The position numbers and the translations under genes were made by a program. The notes below the pieces were generated by a model. It did not search any database. It was not told the origin of the DNA and was given only the letters and a program-made list of their open reading frames with translations. Source: Scedosporium boydii (Eukaryota > Ascomycota > Sordariomycetes > Microascales > Microascaceae). Taken from it: a DNA stretch of 39,303 nt. This document shows positions 9,900-20,615 of the stretch, piece by piece (the first letter of the stretch is position 1; every line of letters starts with the position of its first letter). The stretch spans positions 1 through 39,303 of the forward strand of contig NJFT01000306.1 in NCBI GenBank assembly GCA_002221725.1. The letters are read 5' to 3'.

Positions 9900-12602
9900 T
9901 TAAACTAAATCAATTTCCCTGTGCATATTACCGAGTGCCTGGTACAATAGCCCTGCAGTACTCCTCGCCATATCAGACTTCTTACCTAAAAACCAGAGCC
10001 CCTTAATACACTCCTTACATCGCCTTAAACTCTCCTCGCAAGTTTCACCTTCATGTCCTAGATCCGTCACCTTCGTCTTCCATAAATCTTGTGCCCGAGC
10101 GATGTGCAGGGCTCCTGCTTTTGTAAAGGCTCTGATAACAAGCACCGTCCATGGCTCAGTGAGAATTGTGCACTTGTTGACGGCGAAATGGAAGTCAGGT
10201 GGTGGTATGGACTGGGACTGGGAATTAGATTGGGGCGTAGCATCGCCGTACGTCGAGTCTGCTGCCCCGGGGGGCACGGAAACCCTCGCCAGGTCAGATA
10301 CCTCGTTGGCGCTAGCCTTCCGGATTCTCTCGGCGACCTTGTTCTGGATACGAGCTCGGCCGGCTTCTGTATTGCCGAACTGCGTCCTGTCGACAAAGTC
10401 AAGTAGGTCGGCAAACAGTAAGGCAGCCAGGTGCCAGTGCGCTGATATGCAAAAGAACCAGCTCTGGATTCGGGGAGGTACACAAGGGAAATCTCGGACG
10501 AGGTCCTTAAAGAACGCCCCATAGGTCGTGTTCCAGTAGCGATAGAGTGACATGGCACTCTGGATGATGTCCTCCACAGAGCCGGGGTGCTCCCTCCTTC
10601 GAAGCGAATTTTGCAACCATGAAACATGCCGGAAAAGTAGGACCTTGACTGGGCCTGCTCGGGTTACCGCCTCGGCGGCGGCTTCGTAAGAGCATGGCCA
10701 GCGCGGTATGTGTTTTGGCCTCTCTGGATCATCCTGGATGAAAAGCGGCGTTGACCATCGTCGAATAGACAGTCCGGTCTGGCTGGGTTTCGAAAGGGCG
10801 TCATTCGTTGATGTCTCAGCAGAAGCAGTTGCGTTGCAGTGCTGAGAGTCCTCGTCAGCGACAACAACTGGTCTCTCATTCATCGACGAGGAGACAGTAT
10901 CGAACATAACAGCGAGCCAATATACAAGACCCACAGTCTTTTCATGTTGTTGTACTTCATCACATGACGATGAGGTTTCCGGCGTTCGTCTGTCCATTTC
11001 TCTGCCTCGGCCGCCTGATATTATGCCTAGCTGTTGAGCATCCCAGTGGAATTTTAATGAGTGAGCCTTGCGTATCGCGCTCTCTAGGTGGGTAGGCGTG
11101 CCGTCTTTGGCGATGGCCGCCTCAAGTCTCGCCGCCAGGGGGTTACTACTATCGTGAAGGGCCCCGCGGAGATGTCGTGGCTGGATTTCGAAGTGCTCAA
11201 TATCCTCAAAGTCCCATGGTTTTTGGCAAAGTCCAAAAATAAGCCCAGCACAAGTAACCCTGAAGCACTCTATGCCGGAGGTTTTTCGAAGCGCTTCCTG
11301 AGCCTGCTCCCAGAACGAAATTTGAATATTGCGATCAAACTCCTGTCCCAAGTCGTCCACATTGAACCTCTCCGATGCCGGCCCGTATCGTTCCCGTTCG
11401 CGATGACTGCCTTGTGCCCATTGACTAGTAAAGGCCATGATGGCAAGGTGCAACGCCTTAGTGGCCGCTTGGTTCTCCTTCGCAGTTAGCCGAATGAGAC
11501 CCGTAGAGCGGGCATATCGGTCTAGCTGAATAACGCGGGAGTATATTCGGTTGGACCAAGTGCTGCCTTGCTCCTCCGCCGTCCATCGAGATCGGCCCTG
11601 CGTTAATAATCTCATGCTCGCTTTATCCGTGTATGGACAAGTTTCCTCAGTTAGCCAACAAGAAAGGCTGTGCTCTAATACGTCGTGGTAGATACGGAAC
11701 AGACTCTCCGAAATCATAGTGTTGTTCGATTGCGACACGATTGCCTCGTTGAGTGCGTAAAACGAAAAGGAAGGAGCCTGTGGTTCTTGCCACGCACTTG
11801 ATCGCCGACTGAATGGGTTCCGCGAAGATACATACAGAACACCGCGATCTTCCTCGTCATCTAGGTCCTGGTTTAGGCGAGTGTTCTCTGAGCCCCAGGA
11901 TGACGCAGGGAAGCCGACACTCTGACGCGGAGTTTGCTCTGTCTCCCATCCGGGGGACACACCGAAACCCATGTCAACGGCTCCGGGCTTTTCAGTAGCT
12001 TCAGAGAGGAGAAGTTCCGGCATTCCGAACTGGAGCGCCTGGTGATCATCTAGGAAAAAGCAGGGGTTCGGTGTGAGGGAGGAAAAGGGGTCGGGCTCGA
12101 GCGCGAGTACAGGAAGCTTGTCTAGCCATGCATGCGATGCGGTACCTTCGTGGAAGCCTGGTTGATTCTGTAACACACGAGTGTGGGCCGGGTCGGGCAT
12201 ACTTGTCATCGTCGTCGCCGTCGATGTCGTCGATTCAACAGCTATTCGTGTGTCGGGCACAATGTTCTCTACCGGCCGGTCAATTGAATCTGACCTCCGC
12301 TGGCGCTTGGCTAGTCCGTGGGTCATATGAGGTTTGCGATCCTCGGCATCGCTTCGGCGTCTCGATCGTCGTGTCGACTGGAGCTGGGCATGCGCCCAGG
12401 TGTATGTACATTTCTTTCCCGTCCTGATGCAATAGGCGCACGGCTGGGATAGATCCTCGACTTCTAAAGAAAGGATTAGACGCCCGTAAGCCGGTTCTCA
12501 GATAGGTCCGGAGGAGCCGCGCTTACCACCGACAGGAAAGACATTCGAGCAAGCTCGTTTTGATCGCCGACATTGATCGCAGGACCGATTCTGGCGACGC
12601 AT
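9900..12602 (-). CDS. Zn2Cys6 transcription factor with fungal-specific regulatory domain
   Basis: Two exons: 12602-12527 and 12463-9900, with a 63-nt intron (12526-12464, GTAAGC...TTTAG). The product is 879 residues. The N-terminus carries a binuclear zinc cluster, C8-x2-C11-x6-C18-x15-C34-x2-C37-x6-C44, split by the intron in the loop, followed by a basic stretch (STRRSRRRSD) that would contact DNA. The central and C-terminal parts resemble the fungal transcription-factor (MHR) domain, with a block SLFRIYHDVLEHSLSCW near residue 280. The start at 12602 is chosen because it gives the complete cluster directly after MRRQNRS; the Met at 12326 would lose it. Its 5' end faces the 3' end of the Baeyer-Villiger gene, so it is a candidate local regulator of the 13.5-19.7 kb genes, probably through CGG/CCG pairs like those at 15923-16383. 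Target and inducer are unknown. Confidence 0.9.
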
Positions 12603-13457
12603 CGTCTGCTCGCGACACGACCTAAGTCGACAGAGATATAAAATATTCGCCTGGGAGTTAATTTAGAATAATAAAATACAATCGGGTGTCCGATAGGAAT
12701 GCCGCGTGGATGGCGCTGGCGCTGTCCTCATCAAAGCTGATGCAAAATGGGGTTGTGGTGCTTGGCGAGAGATCGATGTGTGGGGCTTCAAGGATTCCAA
12801 GAACGTGAAAAAGCTCTGATCTGTCATCAGAGGCAAGAGACCTATATGTAACCTTGTTCGGTTCTCCATTCGCTACCAGAACGTAGTCCGGTCCACCGGA
12901 GCCCCTATTTCCCCGCCTTTTGCGGGGGGCGGGAGCAGGTATTTTACTATTGGACGAAGTGGTCGCTGAAGGTGCACGCTAGGCTCAGTTAGTTCCATGC
13001 AGCAGAGTCCTTTCGTATACTGTATAAAGTAGAGGGACTTGACTGGAACATATTCTTGCTAGTTCATTCTGTTCAGCTTTGTACAGATACCACCGTGGAA
13101 ATATTTCTCAAGAATCACACCTCAGATCGACGGAGTACCGATGTTGATGCATGGCTAGTACAAAAGTAACCTGGCGCACCACCGGCATCAACTCGCAGGC
13201 ACTAGACCTGGACGAGCTTGGAAAAGTCAGCCCAACATGCAAAGGCGAAATTAAGCTCCAATTTTAAAGTCGAACCTGCAGGGCTCTTCCTGCTACAGTG
13301 GGTCAAGCAGCCTGGTCAGAGGTCGGGTGGGGTAATACGAAGTAAGACATCAATGAATCAATCAATGATCAATATCTGCAATATTTCAATTTAACTCCCT
13401 AAAACTACTGGCCTGAAACAATTTCGATATCTTTGGCCTGGACTGACGTGGAGGTTA
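12603..13457. other. Regulator promoter and intergenic region
   Basis: No gene recognised. The part next to 12602 should hold the regulator promoter. A small inverted repeat, CCCCGC-CTTTT-GCGGGG, lies near 12911-12927, with AGCCCCT just before it that resembles a stress-response-type element. I saw no copy of the GCGGATCCGC palindrome here. Confidence 0.4.
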
Positions 13458-15522
13458 TTAAGCCTTCACAATATCAAACCCAGCCATGCTGTCCAAAGCT
13501 TGTCGAATTTCCACAGCGTACGCGGGAATACCGCCAACGTAGCAGACAGGTTCAAACACCTTGCCCGGAATGCTGCCGCCCATGTACGTCGACCTTGTGG
13601 TGGGGAAGAGAGTGGCGTTATTAACTTTAACGAGCTGGTCCTTCCACTCCTTACAAGCCTCGGTCTTGGGGTTGATGTATTGGATGTTGTTCATTTCCAT
13701 CTTGCGGATGCAATCGGCGATCCACCTGCCCTGAACCTCGATCGTCGAGGGCCCGTTGCTGAAAAGCGTCGGGGCATGCGCTCCATAGAGATGGAACATG
13801 TTGGGGTAGCCACCGACAGTCAGGCCGAGGAAAGTGGAGGCACCAGGGGCCCATTCGTCTTCAAGTTTGGTCCCATGGATACTTTCAAGCCCCAGTTGGG
13901 TCATCACTGTCAAGTCATGTTAGAGTTGAACTCAGAGCAATACAAAGCGGTGTTCATGGGTTGGAGCATTCATCATGCATGCATACCTCCAGTGACAACA
14001 TCCTATAAATTTTCGGTGAGAACGAAAAGTCAGTCAACGTCCTTAGCAGCCAGAAAAGGCTGGAAAAATAAACTCACGAATCCGGTCGCGACCGCAATCA
14101 CATCGAACTCATGATGAGATCCATCTTCGAGGATGATTCCCGTCTCGGTAAACTCCCTGATAGCATTATCCTGAATGTCAACGACGTCGACAGACGGCCG
14201 GTTAAACTGTTCGTAGTAGGTGGCCTCCAAGCAGGGTCGTTTAATGCCGAAGTAGTGAGGCATCTCGAGTGGTGCAAGAAGGTCCTTCAACCTGGGATCA
14301 TCGATCCTGGCCCTCGTCTTCTTAGCCCAGAAATTGTAGGATTCCTTGTTCGCTTCTGGGTTAAAGAGGTTGTCTTTGTAGAGACCGACCCAAAATCGGA
14401 ATCCGCCTTCATCCCAGACCTTCTCGTAAAAGGCCTCACGCTCCTCGGGTGTGTCGTCGAACGTGTTCTTCTCGTACCAGCCATAGTGGAACCCGGCAAA
14501 GTTCTTCTCACGGAAACGGAAAAGCTCGGGGTATAGGGCCTTCTTATTGTTCTGCTCCTCCTCGGTGTAATAGCGCCGACGCATAGGCACGGCCAAGTTC
14601 GGGGTGCGCTGGAACACCTTGAGGGATCCCGCGTTGGGACCCCAGGCCTGCACAATTTGTACACCTGAAGCGCCTGTACCGATAACGGCACAGCGCTTTC
14701 CACGAACATCGATTTCTTCGTCGGGCCAGAAGGAGGAGTGGTGCATGATGCCCTTGAACTTGTCCATCCCGGGCCATGGCGGGAAGTATCGCTTCGCGGC
14801 CTGTAGACAACTTTGTGTTAATAATAATAATCGGCTGCAACGGGCTGTAATTGCAGTCGCGGAAGAATGCGAGGGATGGATGGGCCCCCTTTCTGATGAC
14901 TCTTAGAAACGACAACTTACAAATCCAGTACCAAGAATCAAGTACTTGGCCTTGGTCGTTCGACCGTCGGCAGTTTGCACATTCCATCGCCCAGATGAAG
15001 TGTCAAACTTCGCACCAGTGACGACGGTGTTAAAGGCACAGTTTTGTTTGATATTCAAAACCTTGTCGACGTGATCAAAGTAGGACCGGAGTTCTTTGTA
15101 GTCTGGGTAGTTGGTCGACCAGTTCCACGTCTTCCAGACCTCTGGGAAGGAGAACTCATACTCCGGGATTTCCGAATCGACGGCGGCTCCAGGGTAGCAG
15201 TTCCATCGCCAGGTGCCGCCCATATCATTACCAGCTTCATAGATCACGGCATTCATGCCACGGTCCCGAAGCGTCTTGAGCATGAAGATACCGGCTATGA
15301 TGAGAATATTCAGTGGTCAGTCGTCGAATTACCAACTCGAAAAGTTTTGAGTGCTTGCAAAACAACCTGGGGACCGTATTTACCAAAGCCAGCGCCGACG
15401 ATCAAAGCGTCGACCTCAAGATTGTTGGCATAGGGGCCAGCTGAATTAGTTTGGGGCGTGACGGCATAGTCGGTCAAGTCCGTATTGAACTTCTTAGTCG
15501 TGTCAACGGTTTCTTCACGCAT
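13458..15522 (-). CDS. Baeyer-Villiger-type flavin monooxygenase
   Basis: Five exons: 15522-15384, 15294-14921, 14800-14078, 14002-13987 (16 nt) and 13906-13458, giving 566 residues with all phases consistent. The introns are 89, 120, 75 and 80 nt. The first Rossmann motif GAGFAG (43-48) is made by splicing exons 1 and 2. The Baeyer-Villiger fingerprint F-x-G-x3-H-x3-W-P is at 186-197 (FKGIMHHSSFWP), the second nucleotide-binding motif GTGASG at 212-217, and ATGF closes exon 3. The microexon supplies the DVVTG loop that joins ATGF to the C-terminal domain. Such enzymes use FAD, NADPH and O2 to turn ketones into esters or lactones in the cytosol. The gene diverges from the SxxK hydrolase at 16600, sharing a promoter with palindromic motifs, and is next to a Zn2Cys6 regulator. 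The substrate cannot be read from sequence. Confidence 0.93.
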
Positions 15523-15922
15523 GTTGCTGTGTAAAATGGTCTACCAATTAGCGAAGATGTAAGTGATTTGATAGAATGCGATCGATAGCAGAGAGTTGCT
15601 CTGTTTCAGTAGATCCGAGTGAGAGTGTGAGTGTGGGAGAGGAATGGATTTATCTCCAACTCAAGGATGCGAGGTCATCTTCTTAATTACACCAAATGAT
15701 ACTATCACGAAGCATTTGCTCGACTGCCCGCACACTCGAATGTAACCGCAAGAGCGTGGATTGTGGCGGGACCGACATGATGTCGAGGATCACAGCACCG
15801 GTCGCGATACGCGTCGTCACCATAGGAACCGCAACGCAGGCCAGCACCAGCCTGCACGCAACATGCCTCCATCTCGTCACAATGCGTAGTAGTGTAACTG
15901 GAATTGCTGGCGACAGTCGAAG

Positions 15923-15932
15923 GCGGATCCGC
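15923..15932. promoter_or_regulatory. GCGGATCCGC palindrome, copy 1
   Basis: A perfect 10-bp palindrome with two CGG triplets in inverted arrangement (CGG-N2-CCG overlapping at AT). The same ten bases recur 102 bp away inside a longer palindrome. It is a candidate binding site for a dimeric zinc-cluster protein. Confidence 0.45.
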
Positions 15933-16024
15933 ATGAACGATGAAAACCAGGCCATGGGAGGCCTGGGGAGCCTGGGGAATGGAACCAAGATCAAGGACTC
16001 GAATGCCGACACCATCAGCTTCAC

Positions 16025-16038
16025 CTGCGGATCCGCAG
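16025..16038. promoter_or_regulatory. CTGCGGATCCGCAG palindrome, copy 2
   Basis: A perfect 14-bp palindrome whose core is identical to the site at 15923-15932. Its length makes chance occurrence in a 1-kb promoter uncommon. It is a candidate operator shared by the two divergent genes. Confidence 0.5.
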
Positions 16039-16599
16039 ATGTATCACTGCAGTCGCCAACTCGGCTCTCAGCTTTGTGCGGGGTAAAAATACCGATTCCA
16101 AATCGGGTTCCGTACAGCATGCGTTGGGCATGCTTCGTTGTCCATTTTCGGTTAAGTCGACTATCTTCCCCACGAAACCTTAAACCCGGTCCGAATCTCA
16201 TGGCAACCCCCGCACCGAACCCGCCCTACTTCATCTCCCCCAGTCATTACTGGAAACTGCAGGTCATATCCCCGATCGTGGGGTACTTTGTAGAACTCGG
16301 AGACGCGGAGCCGCAAGTATCCCTCGTGATCGGTCCCGGTCGTGGACTTTGGAGTCTCTCGTGGGCTCTCCGAGCCGGCGGAGTTTGGTTTGGCCGAATT
16401 TGAACCCCGCTCTGTACTTGTAGATCTTCTCATGTCTTAAGAAGCGTGCATCTTCATGTAACTCGCCTTCATATCTACTCCTAAAGCACACCACGAACTT
16501 GCTAGTAATCAAAACAAACCACAAACCTCTTTTCCAACATCTCGCTTCTTTGACGTTATTCCACCATCGAATTCTTGCCCTTCGCCAACCCATTGCAAG

Positions 16600-17980
16600 A
16601 TGCCCTTTAACCCGGAAACTGTCGACCGCCTGCGGGCTATTGTGGATGGGGCTTGTGCCGACCCGAATACCGGGGTCCCTGGAACGACCGTGGTCGTCGT
16701 GGGAAAGGATGGCAAGGAGCTCTTCGCCCACTCTGCAGGCAAGCGAGGCGTCTCATCGAATGAACCGATGACTCTCGAAAACATCTTTTGGATCGCGTCG
16801 TGCACTAAGATGTTGACAGGCGTAGCATGTATGCAGTTGGTTGAGCGAGGACTTCTCACTCTTGACGATGGAGTGCAGCTTGAAGATATTTGTCCCGAGC
16901 TAAAAACCCTTAAGGTTCTTAAACCTGATGGGACGTTTGAGGAAAAGAAAAATCGTATTACCCTGCGCATGTTGCTCACTCACACTGCCGGCTTTGGCTA
17001 CGCTTTTTTCAACGAACGGCTTCGTGACTGGGGTTTCCCGGCCGGAGTAGACGAATTCTCTGGTCGCATTGAGGACATGATGACACCGCTGTTATTCCAG
17101 CCTGGCGAAGGTTGGGAATATGGTGTAAGTGTAGCTTCATTGATGCGAGGACTAGACGCTAACCACCACACACAGGTCAATCTCGATTGGGCCGGCATCG
17201 CGTTGGAACGTGTGACCGGTTTGACGCTCAATGACTACCTCCAGAAGAATATCATTCAGCCGCTCGGTCTGAAGGACATGAACATGTTCCCGTCCCCTTC
17301 CATGCGGTCTAGGCTGGCGTACATGCACTCCAGAGAATCAGACGGTACGCTGCGGCCGAGGGACCACCTCCACCGTGCTCCCTTGGTCGTGGACCTAGAC
17401 GACAAGGCCGAAGTTGCTCGAATATTCAATAGCGGCGGGGCTGGCATGTTCGCCAAGCCACAGGAGTATGTTAGTAAGTTAGATCCATTTTACTTTCCAC
17501 CTATGTCTATCCAAGCATATGCGTTTGGTTAGCCCTGGACAAGATACTGATGGCTTTGACGTAGAGGTGCTCGCCGTTCTGCTAAACGACGGCACTTGCC
17601 CGCGAACCGGGGTCCAGATTCTACAGAAGGAAACGGTCGATGTCATGTTCACTAACAACATACCCAAATTCCCCGACTTTGGCCGGCAGGGGATTCCGGC
17701 TGCGAAGCCGGACCTAACGGGGGCTATTCCCGAAATTTATCCCGTGGAGGGACGGCCGCCCCAGGGATGGGGATTAACGTTTATGCTGACTAATGGTGGC
17801 CCAACGGGGCGCTCTCGGAGTACAGCAATGTGGGCTGGTCTCGCGAATCTTTGGTGGTGGTGCGATCGCGAGAAGGGTGTTGCGGGTATGGTCTGTACTC
17901 AGATTCTTCCCTTCGCAGATCTTAAGGTGTTGGGGATGTGGTTTGAGCTCGAGACGGAGGTGTATAAGGCGCTATCCTGA
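16600..17980 (+). CDS. SxxK esterase / acyltransferase (LovD-like, class C beta-lactamase fold)
   Basis: Three exons: 16600-17124, 17176-17473 and 17565-17980, encoding 412 residues, very close to the usual size of LovD-type transesterases. The nucleophile motif S67-C-T-K70 follows FWIA. HTAGFGY is near 129. W-E-Y174-G-V-N-L-D is restored at the first splice site and offers the general-base Tyr. WAG (364-366) lies near the C-terminus, where the third active-site element of the fold sits. Family members either hydrolyse esters or move an acyl group between a carrier and a natural product. The first intron (17125-17175) is 51 nt and has no stop, so its retention would insert 17 residues. There is no signal peptide, so it should be cytosolic. 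It diverges from the Baeyer-Villiger gene; hydrolysis or transfer of the ester made there is an attractive but unproven role. Confidence 0.9.
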
Positions 17981-18888
17981 TGAGATTAACGACGTTGAGG
18001 ATGCGCGACTACTCGCCGCTGATGTTATTAGTATTCAAGATTACCAGAATTAAGTTGATTTACTGTTTCATGGCCGTTCAACCTGTCAACTTTTAACCGA
18101 GGAAACCTGCCGCGTTTGTCAGGTACCAAACATTGCAAGAATAATTTCAGCCTTCTCGCAACGACGAGGCTAATTCTCCGAAATCTACACATCGTTTTAG
18201 GGGAACAATATTATTTGCATTACGCCTTCCTGGTCATGTTCCCCTTAGGCTTGGGTTGGGGATTATCTGTCCAAGAACACTGGATCCAAGCTCATGTCAG
18301 CGAACGAGAGCCTGGGATTGGCAAATATTCACGGCCGTCGTGCCAGGTAGTCTTGGAACATTCCAAGGTTTCAACTCAATACAATAAGCCAGGCTCGAAG
18401 CTGTCAATACCCTACCTCAATGGTGTTAATATGGATCGAACAGCTTTAATCTCGGCCCCAGATGGCTTCATATTGCGCATCTAGGCAGGGAAGGCGGACT
18501 TGAAAGCCGTCATTTACCCCACTTTCGGATTTTCAGCTGGTGGACACTGGCGTCTGGGTTTTGGGGGCGTGATTGTGTCCATTGGACGCCGCAAATCTTG
18601 CGTCTCTGAGAGGTCATCAAATTCGGCGCATTCATCGCCACAGCCCCGCCTCTATTCTATTTGTGGCGCAGCCGACCGAATTGGGGAGAGAGGAGATGAC
18701 ACTTCAGGCATCAACATAGCCAGCCGCTTTGATGCTGCCTAGAATGCACAACGGAGATCACCGAGGATGTCAATCCAACGCCATCGTAGATAAATAGACA
18801 AGTCTGGGCGAGAAATCCGGATGTTCTCAACCACCAACATCTTTTGCTTTTATAATTTTTCCAAATCCAGCTATAGATACCGTTCAAC
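17981..18888. other. Intergenic, promoter of the dioxygenase gene
   Basis: About 0.9 kb with a 122-codon frame (18116-18484) that resembles nothing I know and is not annotated as a gene. A 7-bp inverted repeat CTTGGAA-CA-TTCCAAG lies at 18352-18367. A TATAAT-like element near 18851 precedes the dioxygenase start at 18889 by about 40 bp. I saw no copy of the GCGGATCCGC motif. Confidence 0.4.
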
Positions 18889-19740
18889 ATGCTACAACCG
18901 GTCGTTTATACCTTCAATGACATCTCCATTCCACCTACCTTCCTGGCCGACCCGCCGCTGACGGCGATAACAACCAAACACATTGATTTCGCCTCGTCTC
19001 CCTTGCCAAAGAATGCAGGGCGCATTGCCCTCGTCCTCGAAAATGTCCTCTCAAAAGACGAGTGTCAGGAGCTTCTCCGCCTCGCCGAAGCCTCTGTGCC
19101 GGGAGGGAATGGTGAGTCACCGTGGAGACCTGCGCTGGTCAGCGCAGGTCCGGGATTAGAAGGGCCAGCGCCAGGTTATAGAGAGAGTGACCGGATTATT
19201 TGGGATCAGCAACAAGTGGTGGATCTCCTCTGGGCACGGTGTTCTCAGGCGGAGGGTCTGAAGGAGCTCCTTGCAACAGTACCTGGTGGGCCGAGATGTG
19301 GAAAGGGGCATTGGCAATTTAGGAGATTCAATAATCGGATGAGATTCCTGAAATACTCCCCAGGGCAGTTCTTCAAGCGTATGTGTTCTTCCATGAATTA
19401 CCTTTGAGATAGTTTCGGATAATGACTAACAACTTCGCTGGTAGCTCACGTTGATGGGCCCTATTGGTACGAAAACGAGCAGGGTACCTTTGAGACACAA
19501 TACACGGTGCATCTTTACCTAAACGATTCAGTCGAGGCCGATCCAAACTCTACGCTCGTGGGTGGCGCAACTTCATTTCTATCGTGGGATCGGGAGAAGC
19601 GTTTGGATGTGAACCCGAGGGCAGGGAGTGTCTTGATCTTCCAGCATTCGGGTTTGCTTCACGAAGGGGCTATCGTGAAAACCGGCACGAAATATACAGT
19701 CAGGACTGATATTATATATCAGTGGGTTCCGGAGACATAA
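18889..19740 (+). CDS. 2-oxoglutarate/Fe(II)-dependent dioxygenase (prolyl 4-hydroxylase-like)
   Basis: Two exons, 18889-19378 and 19445-19740, with a 66-nt intron, give 261 residues. The metal triad is visible: H165-V-D167 (PHVDGPYW, whose Pro codon is formed by splicing) and distal H236 in LLHEG. R250 in KYTVRTDIIY is the probable 2-oxoglutarate carboxylate ligand. The fold matches the P4Hc / 2OG-FeII oxygenase superfamily, whose members hydroxylate protein or small-molecule substrates with O2, Fe(II) and 2-oxoglutarate. There is no signal peptide, so cytosolic or nuclear. It follows the SxxK hydrolase on the same strand at a distance of 0.9 kb and may belong to the same pathway, although stand-alone fungal proteins of this type also occur. 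Confidence 0.88.
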
Positions 19741-20615
19741 GGGTTCTAACCCTCGAGATTGACCTTTAGAAGTTCTTTCATTTTTTGGGGCTAGATGAGA
19801 GGAAGGTGGAGAGTGTTCCGCTTGCTCGTATCATATTGTAGACCTAGACATACTCTGGACCTTCGAAGTTGTCTTTGCTGATTATATTCCCCCCTTTCCC
19901 CGAGTATACCTTTCCTACTTTCCCAATACCTCTTCAGTACCGCACGACGATGAATGTCCAGTCTCGAGGTGTCCGACATCGGTTGCCCAGCGCTCAGTGA
20001 ATCGCCCCACACCACCAGTCAAGACTCCTAGGCCATGCATAGGAACCCTGAGAGTATTTGCTTAGAATATATCTATCAATGTCGGAACCTGGCCGTTCAT
20101 TCCCCGTTCAATAGTTCCAATCGTACACCGGAAACCCCTTAAAAATGCCTCTCGTTGCTGTCTAGCAGCCACCGAGCCATTAACTCTGATATGAGCAAAG
20201 GAAAGTAAGATTGTCTTTTGGGCATAAAACTGTTCGAATTTTGCCGGAATGAAGTGTGGTGTATATGGCCCTCTTAAATGGACCGAGATGTTCTGATGGT
20301 AGACCAGACCATTCTGGTTCCTTCAAAATAGCTTCCTCGGAGTGGAGAGCTATACCTGAGATATGTAATATACAGATGATTATTTACGTAGTACGGGTGT
20401 GCTCGGCGAGCACTGGAGAGCGTGTCAACACTCCCCAGCAGGGTTGATGAACGCATCAGACTGGCGACTTCTTCGTTGTGCTCGAGGAACAAACGTCAGT
20501 CGGGGGGCGGGGGGGTGGGCATCTAGCCCGTGGTGGGACTGCCGTGGAAGTATCAAGCTAAGAGAATGGTAGCGGCATCATGGATTTTCCTTATAGTCAA
20601 CCTCAACATCGTTGT
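19741..20615. other. Intergenic between convergent genes
   Basis: No gene recognised between the dioxygenase (+) and the rhodopsin-like gene (-). The stretch contains a G-rich tract at 20502-20519 (G6, C, G7, T, GGG). Confidence 0.45.
20502..20519 (+). repeat. G-run tract, possible G-quadruplex
   Basis: The sequence is six Gs, a C, seven Gs, a T and three Gs. Such a tract can form a quadruplex and is also prone to sequencing error. It lies in non-coding DNA about 100 bp beyond the stop of the rhodopsin-like gene. Confidence 0.6.

Larger units (their letters stand above)
15523..16599. promoter_or_regulatory. Bidirectional promoter of the monooxygenase and SxxK hydrolase genes
   Basis: The 1.08 kb between two divergent start codons holds overlapping open frames on both strands (up to 235 codons) with no recognisable domain, which I treat as chance. 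It contains an unusual set of CGG/CCG inverted motifs: GCGGATCCGC at 15923-15932, CTGCGGATCCGCAG at 16025-16038, CCGATT-CCA-AATCGG at 16092-16106 and CTCCG-N6-CGGAG at 16368-16383. Zn2Cys6 regulators bind paired CGG triplets with fixed spacing, so these are candidate operators for co-regulation of both genes. Confidence 0.6.

Noticed and set aside
12326..12326. Met at 12326 as start of the regulator
   Set aside because: It would omit the zinc cluster that is encoded in phase across the 63-nt intron upstream.
15683..16403. Overlapping long open frames on both strands (172 and 235 codons) between the monooxygenase and hydrolase genes
   Set aside because: Neither translation has a recognisable domain or signal; they sit in a divergent promoter and are best explained by chance.
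18116..18484. 122-codon frame between the hydrolase and dioxygenase genes
   Set aside because: No recognisable domain, signal peptide or splice context.
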